Source: Isochrysis galbana
Lineage: Eukaryota; Haptophyta; Isochrysidales; Isochrysidaceae
Assembly: GCA_018136815.1 (NCBI GenBank)
Contig: CM030945.1
Location: 2,277,789-2,341,788, forward strand
Direction of reading: 5' to 3'
DNA: 64,000 nt
Position 1 is the first letter of the stretch; every line of letters starts with the position of its first letter. The position numbers and the translations under genes are program-made. Positions 39,001 to 48,818 of the stretch are shown in pieces. The notes beneath the pieces are model-generated. The model was not told the DNA's origin, ran no database searches, and was given only the letters and a program-made list of their open reading frames with translations.

Positions 39001-40217
39001 TGAGTCAACAGCGAGACCAGACGTCGACGAAGAAATTGTCCGCGTTAGAGCTACTCGCTTGCGCGCGGTGCAGCCTATTGGACCGGCCTTCACTTAGCTC
39101 GACCGAGGCTACCGCCTACGAGCCGTGGTCGGCTCTTCATCGTTATGAGAGGGGGAGGGAAACTAGTGAAGTTTCTTCCGACCCCGTTGTTTCCCGTCCA
39201 GCTACTCCCGAGTCAGACAACCACGAAGACCAAAAAGAAACCCACGATAACCACGACAACGACACGCCACTCCACGCCTCCGAGTCTACTCTCCACGACC
39301 CATTCTCTCCATGGACCGCCCCGCCTCCGGCACGCGCGAGCTCGCCGCGTCCGACGACGCCGACGACTCTCCGGAAGCGGCGCCAACAATGGCAATCATT
39401 CGGAGTGAACGGGGACCAGAAATGGTCCAACGTCACGCTCGAAACCGCTGACGAAATAAGAGCGCAAGCTCTAGCCGGACGAAGCGCCGACGAGGAATCC
39501 GACCTCGCCGCTGCCGTCCGAGCGCCGATCGAGTTCGTGGAAGCCAAAGGCATCCGCGCCGAAGAGCTAGCCTCATTAGTTCGAAGACCCAAGACAGAAG
39601 CCCAAGCCCGTCTCGAGAAAGATTGGGAAAAGATGTCCGACCACCCGAGGCACCCCACCGACAAGAGAGGCCTGGGCTACACTAGTCCCAAGCTATCACC
39701 CTGTACCGCTACCAACGAGGACGACGCCTCTAGGCCCTCTGCCACGATAGCGGCAGTCGGAGTACCCGAAGAGACGACGACTACTTTGACGACGAATTCA
39801 CCCGAGCAACCACGCTGTCGACCAACCCCGTCCCCGTCCAACACCATCGCACACGTGACCACGCACCGACCGGAGAGCGTCGTGGATACCCTACCATCTG
39901 CCTACCCAAGGCATTGCCTATATGTTCGAGACCTGATGGTCTGCCGCTCCGGCGAGGCTACCGGCAAAGAAGGAGTAATCTTAGCCGACTCCGCTCTCAC
40001 GGTCAACAGCACCCTCGCTGACACCGGAGCTGGCCCGTCGGTCGTGACCACTTCCCTCTTGTCCAGCCTACCCAACGACGCATGCGTCGAGCGGCTGCCG
40101 CAAGCCGTAGTGACACCGCTCACGGCCAGACGGCCTACCTCTTATCGCGCGAGGCAAGGCTCGAATCGTTTTCTCCGTCGGTGGATTTCTCTTTCGTCAT
40201 ACGTTCATGGTGATTGA
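36003..40217 (+). CDS. Element A polyprotein segment: Ser/Pro linker, C5-methyltransferase-like domain, protease start
   Basis: Open frame of 1,404 codons (residues counted from 36003; no ATG at the frame start, so it is probably made as part of a Gag-Pol product). Residues 1-780 are Ser/Pro/Glu-rich, with ESESESE runs coded by gagtcc repeats. Residues about 800-995 form the methyltransferase-like domain: RVLVVGETSGVV (motif I, about 805), CDLYPS (acidic motif II, Asp 831), WDLVIAHPPCTYLS (motif IV, catalytic-type Cys 864), VAVENPRMH (ENV-type motif VI, Glu 906), FVQPWEHGTGHQKATGLYL, and RSRTYVGVAGAMAIHWM. This motif order is that of the small phage C5-cytosine methyltransferase-like family. 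The end holds STLADTGAGPSVVT, the retropepsin active site. A frameshift near 40128 moves the protease into the next frame. Confidence 0.8.
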   Translation: MPTVHSFSLEAAVASVVTTQKSTAASARWSFSVRPIRSPAGPTSALLPRYQSRVVGLNATHQKIVLRYGRVLLRPQPVPQDSPSSRQALHLHPPLSPAPRRLPLFLPMPIFHPDSRYHARVLQTKSTVTASLSTQAAQPLPPPLPKHPSPRPHGLRKSSRRRPNPTFNLQIKFRMPEPQNVSRVRVESKSRSELPSSSYATASPSTSLSPVQSSPVSPVSIATTMEAQFSGTSPLSFESESKPVLSKPRSEPSESESESEFTTSPSPTTRSAAGLTELQPPTEPPTTTPSAGVFTFGPPRPESESFGISGHVQNPNHNRAPFHEPPRIESKHKLTPKPSTTATVSLSEPPFRVSPQPACHSSKLHAAEPIPSVSVPSPSPIAQDSASRARVIKPVTESEISAAPSQPVLATVPLLSSQASASSSPTVATPGGFTFGLAPSVPISKVSPVFSVQHDRNDESESEYNLTSPRSPRSTTGVPTPPHQPRAMEELAQPSPSPSQVAESSEFESESTVISAVHPPASPSQVLRRMLRIGEPLRSPPTPAAAAEPPPWPQPSPRPASTTATSLLSSAPTPPATDCNEVDAGPDSSSDVTMESDHNSLARRGTAASQTELLRPLSQPNRVSKPCPSRLSPVVSRPRRPSPQSDTPPLRVCSSIPSSEPVSTSSISESSFIRPTSPRPPVAAPKHCLPLDTTTTAIMRVAAINASAIQSFDSSQNNSDVGTRDDTPSPALHALASLRARASGSAVVLPRHLTEAAQELRRPRNGTLASPAAALPKHFDELCAELTKMNQRVQDGLTSGCHAPRVLVVGETSGVVSSMFLLAGADVATCDLYPSEIDYVPHFQGDALHVQNLGWDLVIAHPPCTYLSAVSSQWLSQEPGRRAALESAARVFKSMASATAPFVAVENPRMHAEARRLVGGLTPTQFVQPWEHGTGHQKATGLYLTKGLPPLQPTCVVDGRESAMANLSPSPHRGALRSRTYVGVAGAMAIHWMPVLLRHLSQQRDQTSTKKLSALELLACARCSLLDRPSLSSTEATAYEPWSALHRYERGRETSEVSSDPVVSRPATPESDNHEDQKETHDNHDNDTPLHASESTLHDPFSPWTAPPPARASSPRPTTPTTLRKRRQQWQSFGVNGDQKWSNVTLETADEIRAQALAGRSADEESDLAAAVRAPIEFVEAKGIRAEELASLVRRPKTEAQARLEKDWEKMSDHPRHPTDKRGLGYTSPKLSPCTATNEDDASRPSATIAAVGVPEETTTTLTTNSPEQPRCRPTPSPSNTIAHVTTHRPESVVDTLPSAYPRHCLYVRDLMVCRSGEATGKEGVILADSALTVNSTLADTGAGPSVVTTSLLSSLPNDACVERLPQAVVTPLTARRPTSYRARQGSNRFLRRWISLSSYVHGD

Positions 40218-41660
40218 AGGCAACCCGATGCTGCTGCTCGGGAACGACTTCTTAGCTACGCACGCCGCTTCGATTCAGCTCGCCTCCGACAGCGCGGAAG
40301 GCTCTATCTCACTCGGTGCTCCATCCACGGTGGCTTCTCTTGAGGTTGACGGCAGTCCAAGCCCCGACGCTCCGCCGATCTTTCGCGTCTCGACGTCACC
40401 GATAGCGGTGGTCCCTGTCAGCATGACTTGTGCACAGGTCTGTCCGACCTCCGCGAACCCAATCACGACTGACTTCTTCCGAGGGCCGCAAGCCGCCGAA
40501 AACGACAACCAGCTAGTCTCCGAGCCGCTCTTCAACACGGCCGATGAGTTTGCCGCCAAAGCGCCGGCGTCTTGTGGCTCCGAGTACCTCCTATATACCC
40601 ATGAACCTATCACGATCCCGGCCTATCATCGGGCGACGTTTCACGTCCGAATTCCGCTAGCTCTTCGAGAACACGAAGACTGCGCCATGCTCGTGGACCG
40701 ACTCCCTACACGCGAGACTATTGACAGCTCTCCGCTCGTCATCCCTCAAGTAGAGAGGCCGAAATCCGACCACACCATCGCGGTTACGGTGGCCAATACT
40801 GACCCCAAACCACTACACCTTCCGTCGTTCCATCCTGTAGCTTCGCTACAGGTTCGATTCAAGATTCACGCTGGAACTTATCACCGCGTCGGTGACAATA
40901 ACTCGCCGGATGTGATTGAGTCGCTCAACGAGGACCAACGCAAGCTCCTCGAGGCAGCCAAGATCGACCCCGAGGGCCGTCTCTCGATGCCCCAACGTGA
41001 ACAAGTTCGTCGTCTACTGGCCCGACGTATCGCTGCTTTCGCAATTGACCCGACTAACCCGAATCACACTCACGTGATGGAGGTAGAGCTACCGCTCAAC
41101 CCCGGAGCCGAAGCTCACCGTCACGCACCGTCTAGAGTTGGACGAGAGGGTGAGAAGATCATAGAGGACGAAGTTTGCAAGATGGAGTCCGCGGGCATCA
41201 TTAGGAAATCAAATTCGTCGTGGGCCTCTCGAGTCGTGTTAGTCACTAAGAAGGATGGCTCCGTACGTTTCTGCGTAGACTATCGCGACGTCAACTCCAA
41301 GCTTCGTCTAGAAGACAGCCCTCTTCCCCTCACGGTAGAAGCCATCGACCGATTGTCGTCCGGTCAAGGCAACCTCGATTCTCTATTCCTTTGCACCCTG
41401 GACCTGGCATCTGGTTTCTGGGGTATACCGATCAAAGAATCCGATAAACATATCACCGCGTTCACTACTCATCGCGGCAAGTACGAGTTCAATTACTTGC
41501 CTTTCGGTGTTCAATCCGGTCCCTCGTATATGTGCCGCCTCATGGACGCCGTTCTCGGTGGGCTGGCATGGGAGATTTGTATGCCATACTTGGATGATGT
41601 CGGCGCCTGGTCGACAGGTGTAGGTGACTCGCTGCAGGCAGGGAAGAGTCGTCATTCCAA
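40010..41660 (+). pseudogene. Element A protease and reverse transcriptase
   Basis: The protease starts with DTGA at about 40020, loses frame near 40128 and continues in the frame of 40207-42030 with FMVIEGNPMLLLGNDFLATH, the flap/ILG-like C-terminal part. A spacer domain follows (ITIPAYHRATFHVRIPLALR...VANTDPKPLHLP). The reverse transcriptase has AGIIRKSNSSWASRVVLVTK, VRFCVDYRDVN, LDLASGFWGIPI, YLPFGVQSGPS and the catalytic MPYLDDV. Near 41640 another frameshift ends meaningful translation. Expected activity is copying of the element RNA; the shifts make the product inactive as read. Confidence 0.85.
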
Positions 41661-41663
41661 CAA

Positions 41664-42319
41664 ATGTTACACCGTCTTGATCTTGTCTTGGAACGTCTCA
41701 TCTGGGCGGGCCTCACTTGCAAGATGTCGAAATGCGTTTTCTTTGCCACCTCGGCTGAATATCTCGGCCACGTTGTTTCGCGTGAAGGTCTTCGGATGGA
41801 TCCCAAGAAAGTGGAAGCTGTCTCGAAAATCGACCAACCCAAATCAACTCGATCGAAGCCGTCCGTTCGTTCCTTGGATTGTGCTCCTACTACCGCCGTT
41901 TCATCCGTCGTTTTGCGATCCGTGCGGCGCCGTTAACCGCTCTCACGCGGAAAGGGTGCGACGTCCCGGTCGAGTCGCAAACAGAAGCCTGTCGACAGGC
42001 TATCGAAGATCTCAAGCAAGCTATCTGTGAAGAACCCGTACTTGCACCTCCTCGAGACGACCGTCCTTTCCTCGTTAAAACCGACGGTGCTAGCAAGCTC
42101 GGCATCGCCGGCGTCCTCGCCCAAAAAGACGACGAAGGGAGAGAGCGCGTCGTTGCATACTACGGTCGTAGCTTGAGTCCGGCTGAGCGCCATTGGACAG
42201 TCACTGAAATCGAACTTCTAGCAGCGCTAGAATCGATCCGAAATTGGAGGCCTTATCTTTGGGGTCGCCACTTCACCCTCGTCGTAGACCATTCAGCTTT
42301 GCGCTGCTTCACACGATGA
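41664..42319 (+). pseudogene. Element A RT connection and RNase H
   Basis: The frame at 41664 gives MLHRLDLVLERLIWAGLTCK, FFATSAEYLGHVVSREGLRM and DPKKVEAVSKID, then shifts at about 41840 into AVRSFLGLCSYYRRFIRR, PFLVKTDGASKLGIAGVL (the RNase H first Asp), VVAYYGRSLSPAERHWTVTE and ELLAALESIRNWRPYLWG. This is the standard Ty3/gypsy RNase H order. A shift at about 42305 precedes the LxRW(V/A)LKLxEY block. Confidence 0.85.
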
Positions 42320-44302
42320 AAGATCAAGTCACCGGTGGTCCAGCCTCGCGCCTCATGCGATGGGTCCTAAAGCTAGCCGAATATAGATTCGACGTCGTGC
42401 ACAAACCTGGAGTCACTCACTGGGACGCCGACGGCTTATCCCGCTTAGTTGCTCTCGAGCCTGATCACGATCCTCTCCATCTCGAGGAGAGTGACGCCCA
42501 TTCTTTCGATTCTTCTGAAATTCACGACATAGTCGCCGCCGCGGTTACTTCATCCACCCTCACCGCTCGCCGCCAACAAGCAAGCGATAGGCTCGCTCGT
42601 CAAGCATCGGAATCTTCGGAGTCGATTACCTCCTCGTATCTCGATGTGGGCGTGCCTCATGCCGACGAATTACGTCAAGCGCTCTCTACCGACGATTTCG
42701 CCAGCTCGATCCTTTCTGAAGTCGAGTCGATCCTTCCGAAAGCTTCCTCTTCGATTGACTCTAGCTCGTCGTCGAAGAAAAGTTCCCGATTCCTCCTTCG
42801 CGATGGCCTACTCTACTACCGCTCCTCAGAAGCGGAAGAGGAAGAGGCTCCTCTTCGTTTATACATTCCGGAGTCCCTTCGTGACACGTACCTCCGCGCC
42901 TACCATGACCACCTTGGTCACCCAGGTGCGACAAGGATGTCTACCCTACTTCGTACTCGAGTGTACTGGCCTGGCATGTCCGCCTCTGTATCGGAATACG
43001 TTCGAGAGTGCCACGAATGCACTCTTGGCAAACCGTTACCGCGACCGCTCGCCCATCCATCCGGTCTTTCCATCGGATCTTATCCTTTCGACGTCGTCTA
43101 TTGCGATATTCTTTCGATGGCGCCCACTCACGATTTCGTATCCGGCCGCTCCGGTTTTGACAAGCTGATTGTTTTCGTCGATTCTCTCTCTCGTTGGATT
43201 GAAGCTGAGCCTTGCAACGGTAACCCCTCGTCCGCGAAATGTCTAGACGTCTTCATGCGTCTCATCGTATCTCGTTATGGAGTCCCTCGCCAACTTCGAA
43301 CCGACGCCGGCTCGAATCTTTGCTCTCGATTATGGACCTAATTCTCAAAGCGACCGGCACGGACTTGAGCACTACTGAAGCCTATCGCCACGAAGGCGTA
43401 GGGCTAGTGGAAAGAGCTCAACAAACTCTCCTCACGATGACTCGAGTCTCCAATGAAGGCGGCGCCCATTGGGTCGATCACCTTCCGTTTCTTCTCATGT
43501 CTATGCGAGCGACCGCCGGTCGCGTCGTACCCAAGTCACCCGCGGCTATCTTGTTTGGTCGGGAGCTTCGTCTTCCAGCTCAACTTGCTGACCCTGCTCC
43601 TGTTCTTGAGTTGCTTCCATCTAGGCCTCCGTCCGATGCCGTCACTTACGCCACCGAGCTCAATAAGAAGCTTCTCGAGTCGTGGCGTTCCGCCCTCGAA
43701 AGTACTCAAGAAGCCCAACGTGAATCGATGCGCTCCGCCTCTCAAAAGTCTAAACTCGGTGTTACCTTCAAACAAGGAGACAGAGTTTGTCGTCGAATCC
43801 CTGGCCACGCCAACAAACTTCAATACCTCTACTCCGGTCCTTACCGAGTAGAAGAAGCCATCTCGGCTACTCGCTACCGTCTACGCGATCTCGAAAATCG
43901 TCAAGTCAAGGATGAAGTTCACATTTCCAATCTTCGTCCGTACTTTACCGTCACCGATTCGTCTCCGCTCGCTGAAGATGAGTACTTGGTCGAAGAGTTA
44001 CTCGATGCAAGGGCGATGGAGTTTCATTCAAGTATCTCGTCAAATGGCGCGGCTATCCTCGTTCTGAAGCTACTTGGGAGTCTCGAATTGAGTTGCTTCG
44101 GCGTTGTGCTGATCTAGTTGAGTCGTACGACACCACTTTCGACCGCCGTCCGGTTCAACCCCAAGCTCACTCCGCTGTAGACTCCTCTTCAAGTCCAAGT
44201 TCAAGTCCCCAGTCTAATCAAGTTCCACGTCGAGTTCAAGAGTCAAATCGTATTCCTCCTGATCTGCCTTCAAGTCGTACCCGTTCTCGTTCACGTTCGT
44301 AG
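42244..44302 (+). pseudogene. Element A integrase with C-terminal chromodomain
   Basis: The end of RNase H (HKPGVTHWDADGLSRL) is followed by the integrase zinc domain (YHDHLGHPGATRMSTLLRTR, YVRECHECTLGKP: H-x3-H and C-x2-C) and the DDE core: FDVVYCDILSMAP, LRTDAGSNL, then after a frameshift near 43325 RHEGVGLVERAQQTLL. The GPY/F-type module (YLYSGPYRVEEAISATRYRL) precedes a chromodomain (DEYLVEELLDAR, and in a shifted frame ATWESRIELLRRCADLVESY). Chromodomains of chromoviruses direct integration to chromatin with particular histone marks. The tail 44120-44302 is Ser/Arg-rich, ending RTRSRSRS. Confidence 0.85.
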
Positions 44303-44380
44303 CGCTAAGTGCTAAGTCGACCGGAAGTGGATGATTAGCGTCGCGTCAGCGCCTGACCCAGCGCAACTGCCCGAGCAAAA

Positions 44381-44396
44381 CTCCTGTAAAAGGGAG
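44381..44396 (+). promoter_or_regulatory. Conserved 3' UTR hairpin of the gypsy elements
   Basis: CTCCT-GTAAAA-GGGAG here, CTCTC-GTAAAA-GAGAG in the element B 3' UTR (51368-51383, minus strand) and in the fragment at 31072-31087. The six-base loop is identical while stem bases differ in a pairing-preserving way. It lies 170-600 bp before the LTR in each case. Confidence 0.6.
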
Positions 44397-44566
44397 AACG
44401 TGGTAGGACGTGGCGTACGAAATCGGGGGCCGCCGCGCTAAGCTGCCGATTTTGTGCTCGCTTTGGATCCATGGGTTAATCCTCCTCCTCTAGGTCTCTC
44501 GTCTCGTATGGTTAAATGAACTCTCTTGGCTCGACATCGGGAGACGTCTCGATTTAAGTCGGGGGG

Positions 44567-45720
44567 TGTTGTATTCCTGCCCATCTGAAGGCTGTAGGCA
44601 TGAATATTCGTGTAAGGTACGCGCTCACAATTACAATTGAACAGTTCCCGTGTTGCCACTGACGCACAAGACACACAGATTCGGATTCCCCATGGTCTCA
44701 AGTCCAGGTTTGCAGGTTTTGGTCTCGAAATTTGCGATTCGAATTTTGTTTTTGCTGTTACTATAATTGTTGGCTCGTTTAAGGTAATAAACCGGCATGA
44801 CTTCGACTTCTCGTTCTGCAGTCGCTCTGCGAGACTCTCTCTCTCTCTCTCTCTCCGTCCGCCTCTCCTCGGCCGACGGCAAGAAGATTCGTCCAAAACA
44901 TTCTCCGGTCCCAAGATATCTCGTGGGGGGTCTCTCCGCGCTCCGCGAGGGAAAGGACGCGATCTCGCTCCGAGATCGGCCTCGCGCCCTCCCACGCTGC
45001 CCCGCCGTGCCCTCGGTCCCTCGCCCCCCCCGCGGCAGGTTCTTTCCCTCGGCGTGCCGTCCGTCGCCTCCGGCCGTTATATTAATCCCCCCCCCGCGCG
45101 AGGTTCTCTTCTCCCCCGCGCGCGGTTCGTTTCCTCCGGCCGTCGTTGTTCCCCCCTCGCTTCGATTCCTCTCGCGTTCCTTCGATGATTGCCTCCATCT
45201 CGTCCGTTCTTCTTCGCGATCCTCGCGGAGGGGGCACCGACGTTTAATGTTAGTTTCGTCGCGGTTTCGATGAAAGAAAGGAAGAACGAATGGCACGCGC
45301 CTCGCGTCTCGCGTCTTGTTTCGTCGCCCCTTGCTCGTTGCTTGTCTAGAAGGTCTCTCCGCACATCGCCTTCTTCCCCCGGCGCGATTTTGATCTCTCC
45401 TCGACCCTCCGCGTTGGCTTCAGCGGACGAGTTTCACTTTAACGATAGTTCGAACCCTTCGTTTGCGTAGTTTTGCGCTCTCTTTCCGTATTTCTTCGCG
45501 CATGACGAGCGATCGCGACCTCAGCATTCGTCGCACGGGGAGGGTTTGTTTATCGTATGATTCCGGAGTGTTTACGTTAGTTTTCTGAGCCCAAGGTCGT
45601 TGGGGTTTGGGTTTCTTGTGAGTGTTTTTGTAGCAACTTCGTCGAGTCCCACCGTGTTCCCAAGCGAGTCCCCCGAGTTCCCGAGTCTATACACGAGTCA
45701 ACGAGTCAATACAAGCCAAG
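44567..45720 (+). repeat. Element A 3' LTR (outer end approximate)
   Basis: The polypurine tract aagtcgggggg (44556-44566) is directly followed by TGTTGTATTCC. The region has no long credible frame, includes a ctct run (44835-44856) and continues with gagtc-rich sequence to about 45720. The boundary is a guess because no second copy is in the window. The LTR tip differs from the TGTCGC tip of element B, so A is a separate subfamily. Confidence 0.5.
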
Positions 45721-45820
45721 CACGCGCCTGAGCCACCCCCAGTCGCCTGCCACCACCTCCCACAAGCCTCCTTCCACACTTCCGCGCCCTCCGTGCGTCG
45801 TGCGTCGTGCGTCGATCACC

Positions 45821-45985
45821 ATGCCCGTAGTCACCCCCGAGGAAAGCTCCATGAGCTCCCCGCAAGAACCGCATTCCGCGCTAGCTGCCGGCGCGCCCTC
45901 GCAGGCCATCACCAAGAGTGAGATAAGCCTTGCTCTGACAGAGAGAAGAGAGAAGCCTAACGAGTGTCGATTCGCGAATGCGACA
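45821..45985. repeat. LTR tip of element B family fused to a short frame
   Basis: 45941-45985 is the reverse complement of the first 45 or so bases of the element B LTR (ends cgcgaatgcgaca). Upstream a plus frame MPVVTPEESSMSSPQEPHSA... runs into it. It could be an older Gag start or chance. 45986-46010 leads into repeat R2. Confidence 0.5.
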
Positions 45986-46007
45986 CAGAGGCCAAACACA
46001 TCTATTT

Positions 46008-46190
46008 TAGCTGTATTTGAAGCGCGTCCTGCGAATGTATTTGAAATGTATTTAGTATTTAGCCTTAGCACTTAGCAGGCCGAAATGTATTTGTATTTAG
46101 CCTCAGGCCGAAATGTATTCTGCCTCAGGCCAAATACATATGTATTTGGCTGTATTTGCAGGCCCCAGCACACCCGTATTTCCCATCTAC
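46008..46190. repeat. Repeat R2, second copy with the same 22-bp palindrome
   Basis: ctgtatttgaagcgcgtcct at 46010, several gaaatgtattt/ctcaggcc words, then the palindrome at 46129-46150 and caggccccagcac...tatttcccat. It is the same order as 11202-11350 with an internal expansion. 46190-46540 after it has no supported gene. Confidence 0.75.
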
Positions 46191-46641
46191 ATAGCCTTCC
46201 AAATTCCAACACCCCTCACCGCATTCCCAGCCTCCTCCCCCCCCCCCAACCGGTACAAAAAAGAGTCGGATGCCAATGGGGGAGGGTTTGCGCGCGAAAC
46301 CCCGCGCAGGGGGGAGCTGTGCAGTAAGTATTATAAGTATTGTCTTCTCTCGTCCCCAAAAAATCCGTCCGTATCTGTGCACGACTTCTTTGCCGAGTAC
46401 TTTATATGCTCTTGTGATTTTAACCTCTTTCTGGAGAGGCCTCTCTCTCACGAAATTCTCTTGACTCTCCAAAATTTCGGTACTACTCCTACACCCCATT
46501 TATCCCTAAACAACTTCTTCTTCTCCTCCTGATAGCACCATGAATATCCCTCTCTCTTCTCTTTCTCCCTCTCTTCGTCCTCTCTCCGTCTCGCCTCCTC
46601 TCTCTCCCTCTCTCTCTTCTCCATCTCTTCGCCCCACCCAC

Positions 46642-47151
46642 ATGGCGGCGCCCTCTGCGCCCTCTCCCTCCCCTCCTGCCGTGGCGGCGACCGAGGGTGC
46701 GGTCTGGGAGTCACGTGTGCTTTCTGAGCTCGAGGCGGAACGCCATGCTAACCGCGAGCTCCGCGCCCAGCTCCGTGAGCTCAGGCAGCAGTACAGTGTG
46801 CTGGAGACGTCTAGCGTTGGTCTCGCCTCTTCTCTCGAGAGAACTCTTTCTCTTCTCGCGGCCCACGTGGCACGAGCAGCGGGCCCAGGGGTAGTCAGCG
46901 AGGCAGAATCTAGCGCGTCGCGCACGACTGGTGATAAAGCCCTTATGGCGCTGGCAAGAGAGGGTGGCGATGGCAGTCTCCTTGTGACGGCTGTCGAGGG
47001 GCCCTCGTGCACGAGCTCATCAGGCAGTCCTGCCTGCATGGATGGACCGCGCAACGACGAGTTGCGAGTCCGCCGAAACGAGTGGGCTGTCTTCCCACGG
47101 GCGCCAGAGTCGACTCGCGCGATAAGAAGGGCTCACCCACTCTGCACTTAG
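46642..47151 (+). CDS. Hypothetical coiled-coil protein
   Basis: ATG at 46642 opens MAAPSAPSPSPPAVAATEGA, then a heptad-rich helix VWESRVLSELEAERHANREL...QLRELRQQYSVLETSSVG, about 60 residues of coiled coil, followed by a Ser/Gly-rich tail. The frame ends at 47151, 25 bp before an assembly gap, so further exons may be missing. An in-frame ATG at 46540 would add a Ser/Pro/Leu repeat that looks like translated CT-rich promoter. No family is recognised. Confidence 0.45.
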   Translation: MAAPSAPSPSPPAVAATEGAVWESRVLSELEAERHANRELRAQLRELRQQYSVLETSSVGLASSLERTLSLLAAHVARAAGPGVVSEAESSASRTTGDKALMALAREGGDGSLLVTAVEGPSCTSSSGSPACMDGPRNDELRVRRNEWAVFPRAPESTRAIRRAHPLCT

Positions 47152-47176
47152 CGCACGCACCCAAGGTGCTGAACAT

Positions 47177-47276
47177 NNNNNNNNNNNNNNNNNNNNNNNN
47201 NNNNNNNNNNNNNNNNNNNNNNNNNNNNNNNNNNNNNNNNNNNNNNNNNNNNNNNNNNNNNNNNNNNNNNNNNNNN
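47177..47276. other. Assembly gap (100 N)
   Basis: Exactly 100 unknown bases, interrupting the membrane-protein gene on the minus strand. Confidence 1.
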
Positions 47277-47980
47277 AGAGGGTCATCGAGGACCGAGTCG
47301 TACGTCGGTGGCGGCTGCGTGGACAAGCCGATCGCAAAGGCAAGGACCGACCACACAAATTGGAAGAGAAGCACCATCGCCGCGCCGGGGACGCGCGCGA
47401 TCAGCCACGTGTAGTACCGCTTCCCACCACCCTGGTATGTGTAGACGTTGTACACGAGCCGCTTCATGTAGTAGATGAACACGGGTGGAATCGTGATGCT
47501 TGCGCTGGCAGACCAGACCCATGGGAGGCCAAAGAACCAACACATCGGCAAGAGGAGCCCGATGTTGAGCACGAGCTCCACCACATCGAGCTTAGAGAAG
47601 TATCGGATGGTCCGTCCGCGGTGGTTGGCCTGTATGAAGAGCGAGAGCTGCCAGCAGACGACGACGGTGCAGCAGAGGTTGAGTGCGAAGGACGTGCCTG
47701 CTGTCGTCTTAGCCACACGCACCGGCCTCGACACGTGCAGGTACTCGACCGTCTCCACCTCGTTGACGAGCATTGTCACGATGAGAAGTGGGAAGATGGA
47801 GAAGAAGAGAAGCCGCAGGCCGGTGCGGGCGATCTGGGCACGGAGCGAGGGAGGACGGGAGAGCTCGTCGTCGTCGTCGTCGGCCACAGAACGAGGCTCC
47901 ATGCGTCTTGTAGCCAGCACGCCACGCAGGCGCAGAGAGGATCGAGGGAGATCTGAGTCGGATGGGGCGACTGTCGCCAT
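47277..47980 (-). CDS. Polytopic membrane protein, N-terminal part, truncated by the gap
   Basis: ATG at 47980 (MATVAPSDSDLPRSSLRLRG). A basic/acidic N-terminus with a DDDDDE run is followed by at least four hydrophobic segments: LLFFSIFPLLIVTMLV, FALNLCCTVVVCWQLSLFI, LVLNIGLLLPMCWFFGLPW and MVLLFQFVWSVLAFAIGL. Between them is IYYMKRLVYNVYTYQGGGKR. The frame runs open into the gap. The topology suggests a small multi-pass channel or transporter-like protein, but I do not recognise the family. Reading further upstream (to 48493) is translation of the GA/CT microsatellite and is not credible. Confidence 0.6.
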
Positions 47981-48256
47981 CGTGCGCTCTCCTCTCTCTC
48001 CTCCCTCTCTCTCTCTCTCTCCCCCCTCTCTCTCTCTCTCTCGCTCTCTCCCCCCCCCAACCTCCCATCCCCTCACTAGTATGCCCCACCCCCTTCTATT
48101 TACTTTACAGTGTATCTGTGTTGGTGAAGTTCTTCTTCTCCAGTCGTTCCTGTTGTCTTTCCTTCCCCACATGGAGAGATCCTCGATAGCACAGAAGAGG
48201 AAGGAAGTTCTTTTCTGTGGGGGGGCCGCGGGGGGGGGGGTGATGAAGGGGTGCAC

Positions 48257-48417
<161 letters not shown>

Positions 48418-48818
48418 ACGAATGAGCAGGAGGGAAAAGAGGAAGGAAGTTCTCTTCTGCCCCAATCTGTTGTCCCTCTCTCTCCTCTCTCACTCTCTCT
48501 CGCTTCCTACTGCTAAATGATGTTCTCCGCCGCCCGGCCCGCGAAGAAATAGGGAAGGGAAGGGAAGAGAGGGGGAAAGAAGGGAAGAGGGAAGGGGGTG
48601 GGGGTGGGTGGGGGGGAGGGAAGAGGGAGAGGAAGTTTTAAATCAATGAAGAGGAAGTCTCTCTCACTTCTCGTCGCCGCCGTTGCGCTCTCGAAACCGT
48701 CGCGTCCGTTTCATACAGCGGCGGCGGCGGCGGGGGGGGGACGACGACCCCGATCTTTAACCCTAGTGGTAGGGTTGGGGGGTTCGGCGGCTTGTGGCTT
48801 GTGCTTGTGCTGCTTTAA

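Larger units (their letters stand above)
34589..45720 (+). mobile_element. Element A: Ty3/gypsy chromovirus with a DNA methyltransferase-like domain
   Basis: Order on the plus strand: degenerate Gag, long Ser/Pro linker, methyltransferase-like domain, protease, reverse transcriptase, RNase H, integrase, chromodomain, Ser-rich tail, 3' UTR hairpin, polypurine tract and LTR. The right LTR starts at 44567; its outer end is approximate because no left LTR is visible upstream of 34589, so the element appears 5'-truncated. It is homologous throughout to element B but clearly diverged. At least five frameshifts interrupt the coding region. Confidence 0.85.
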
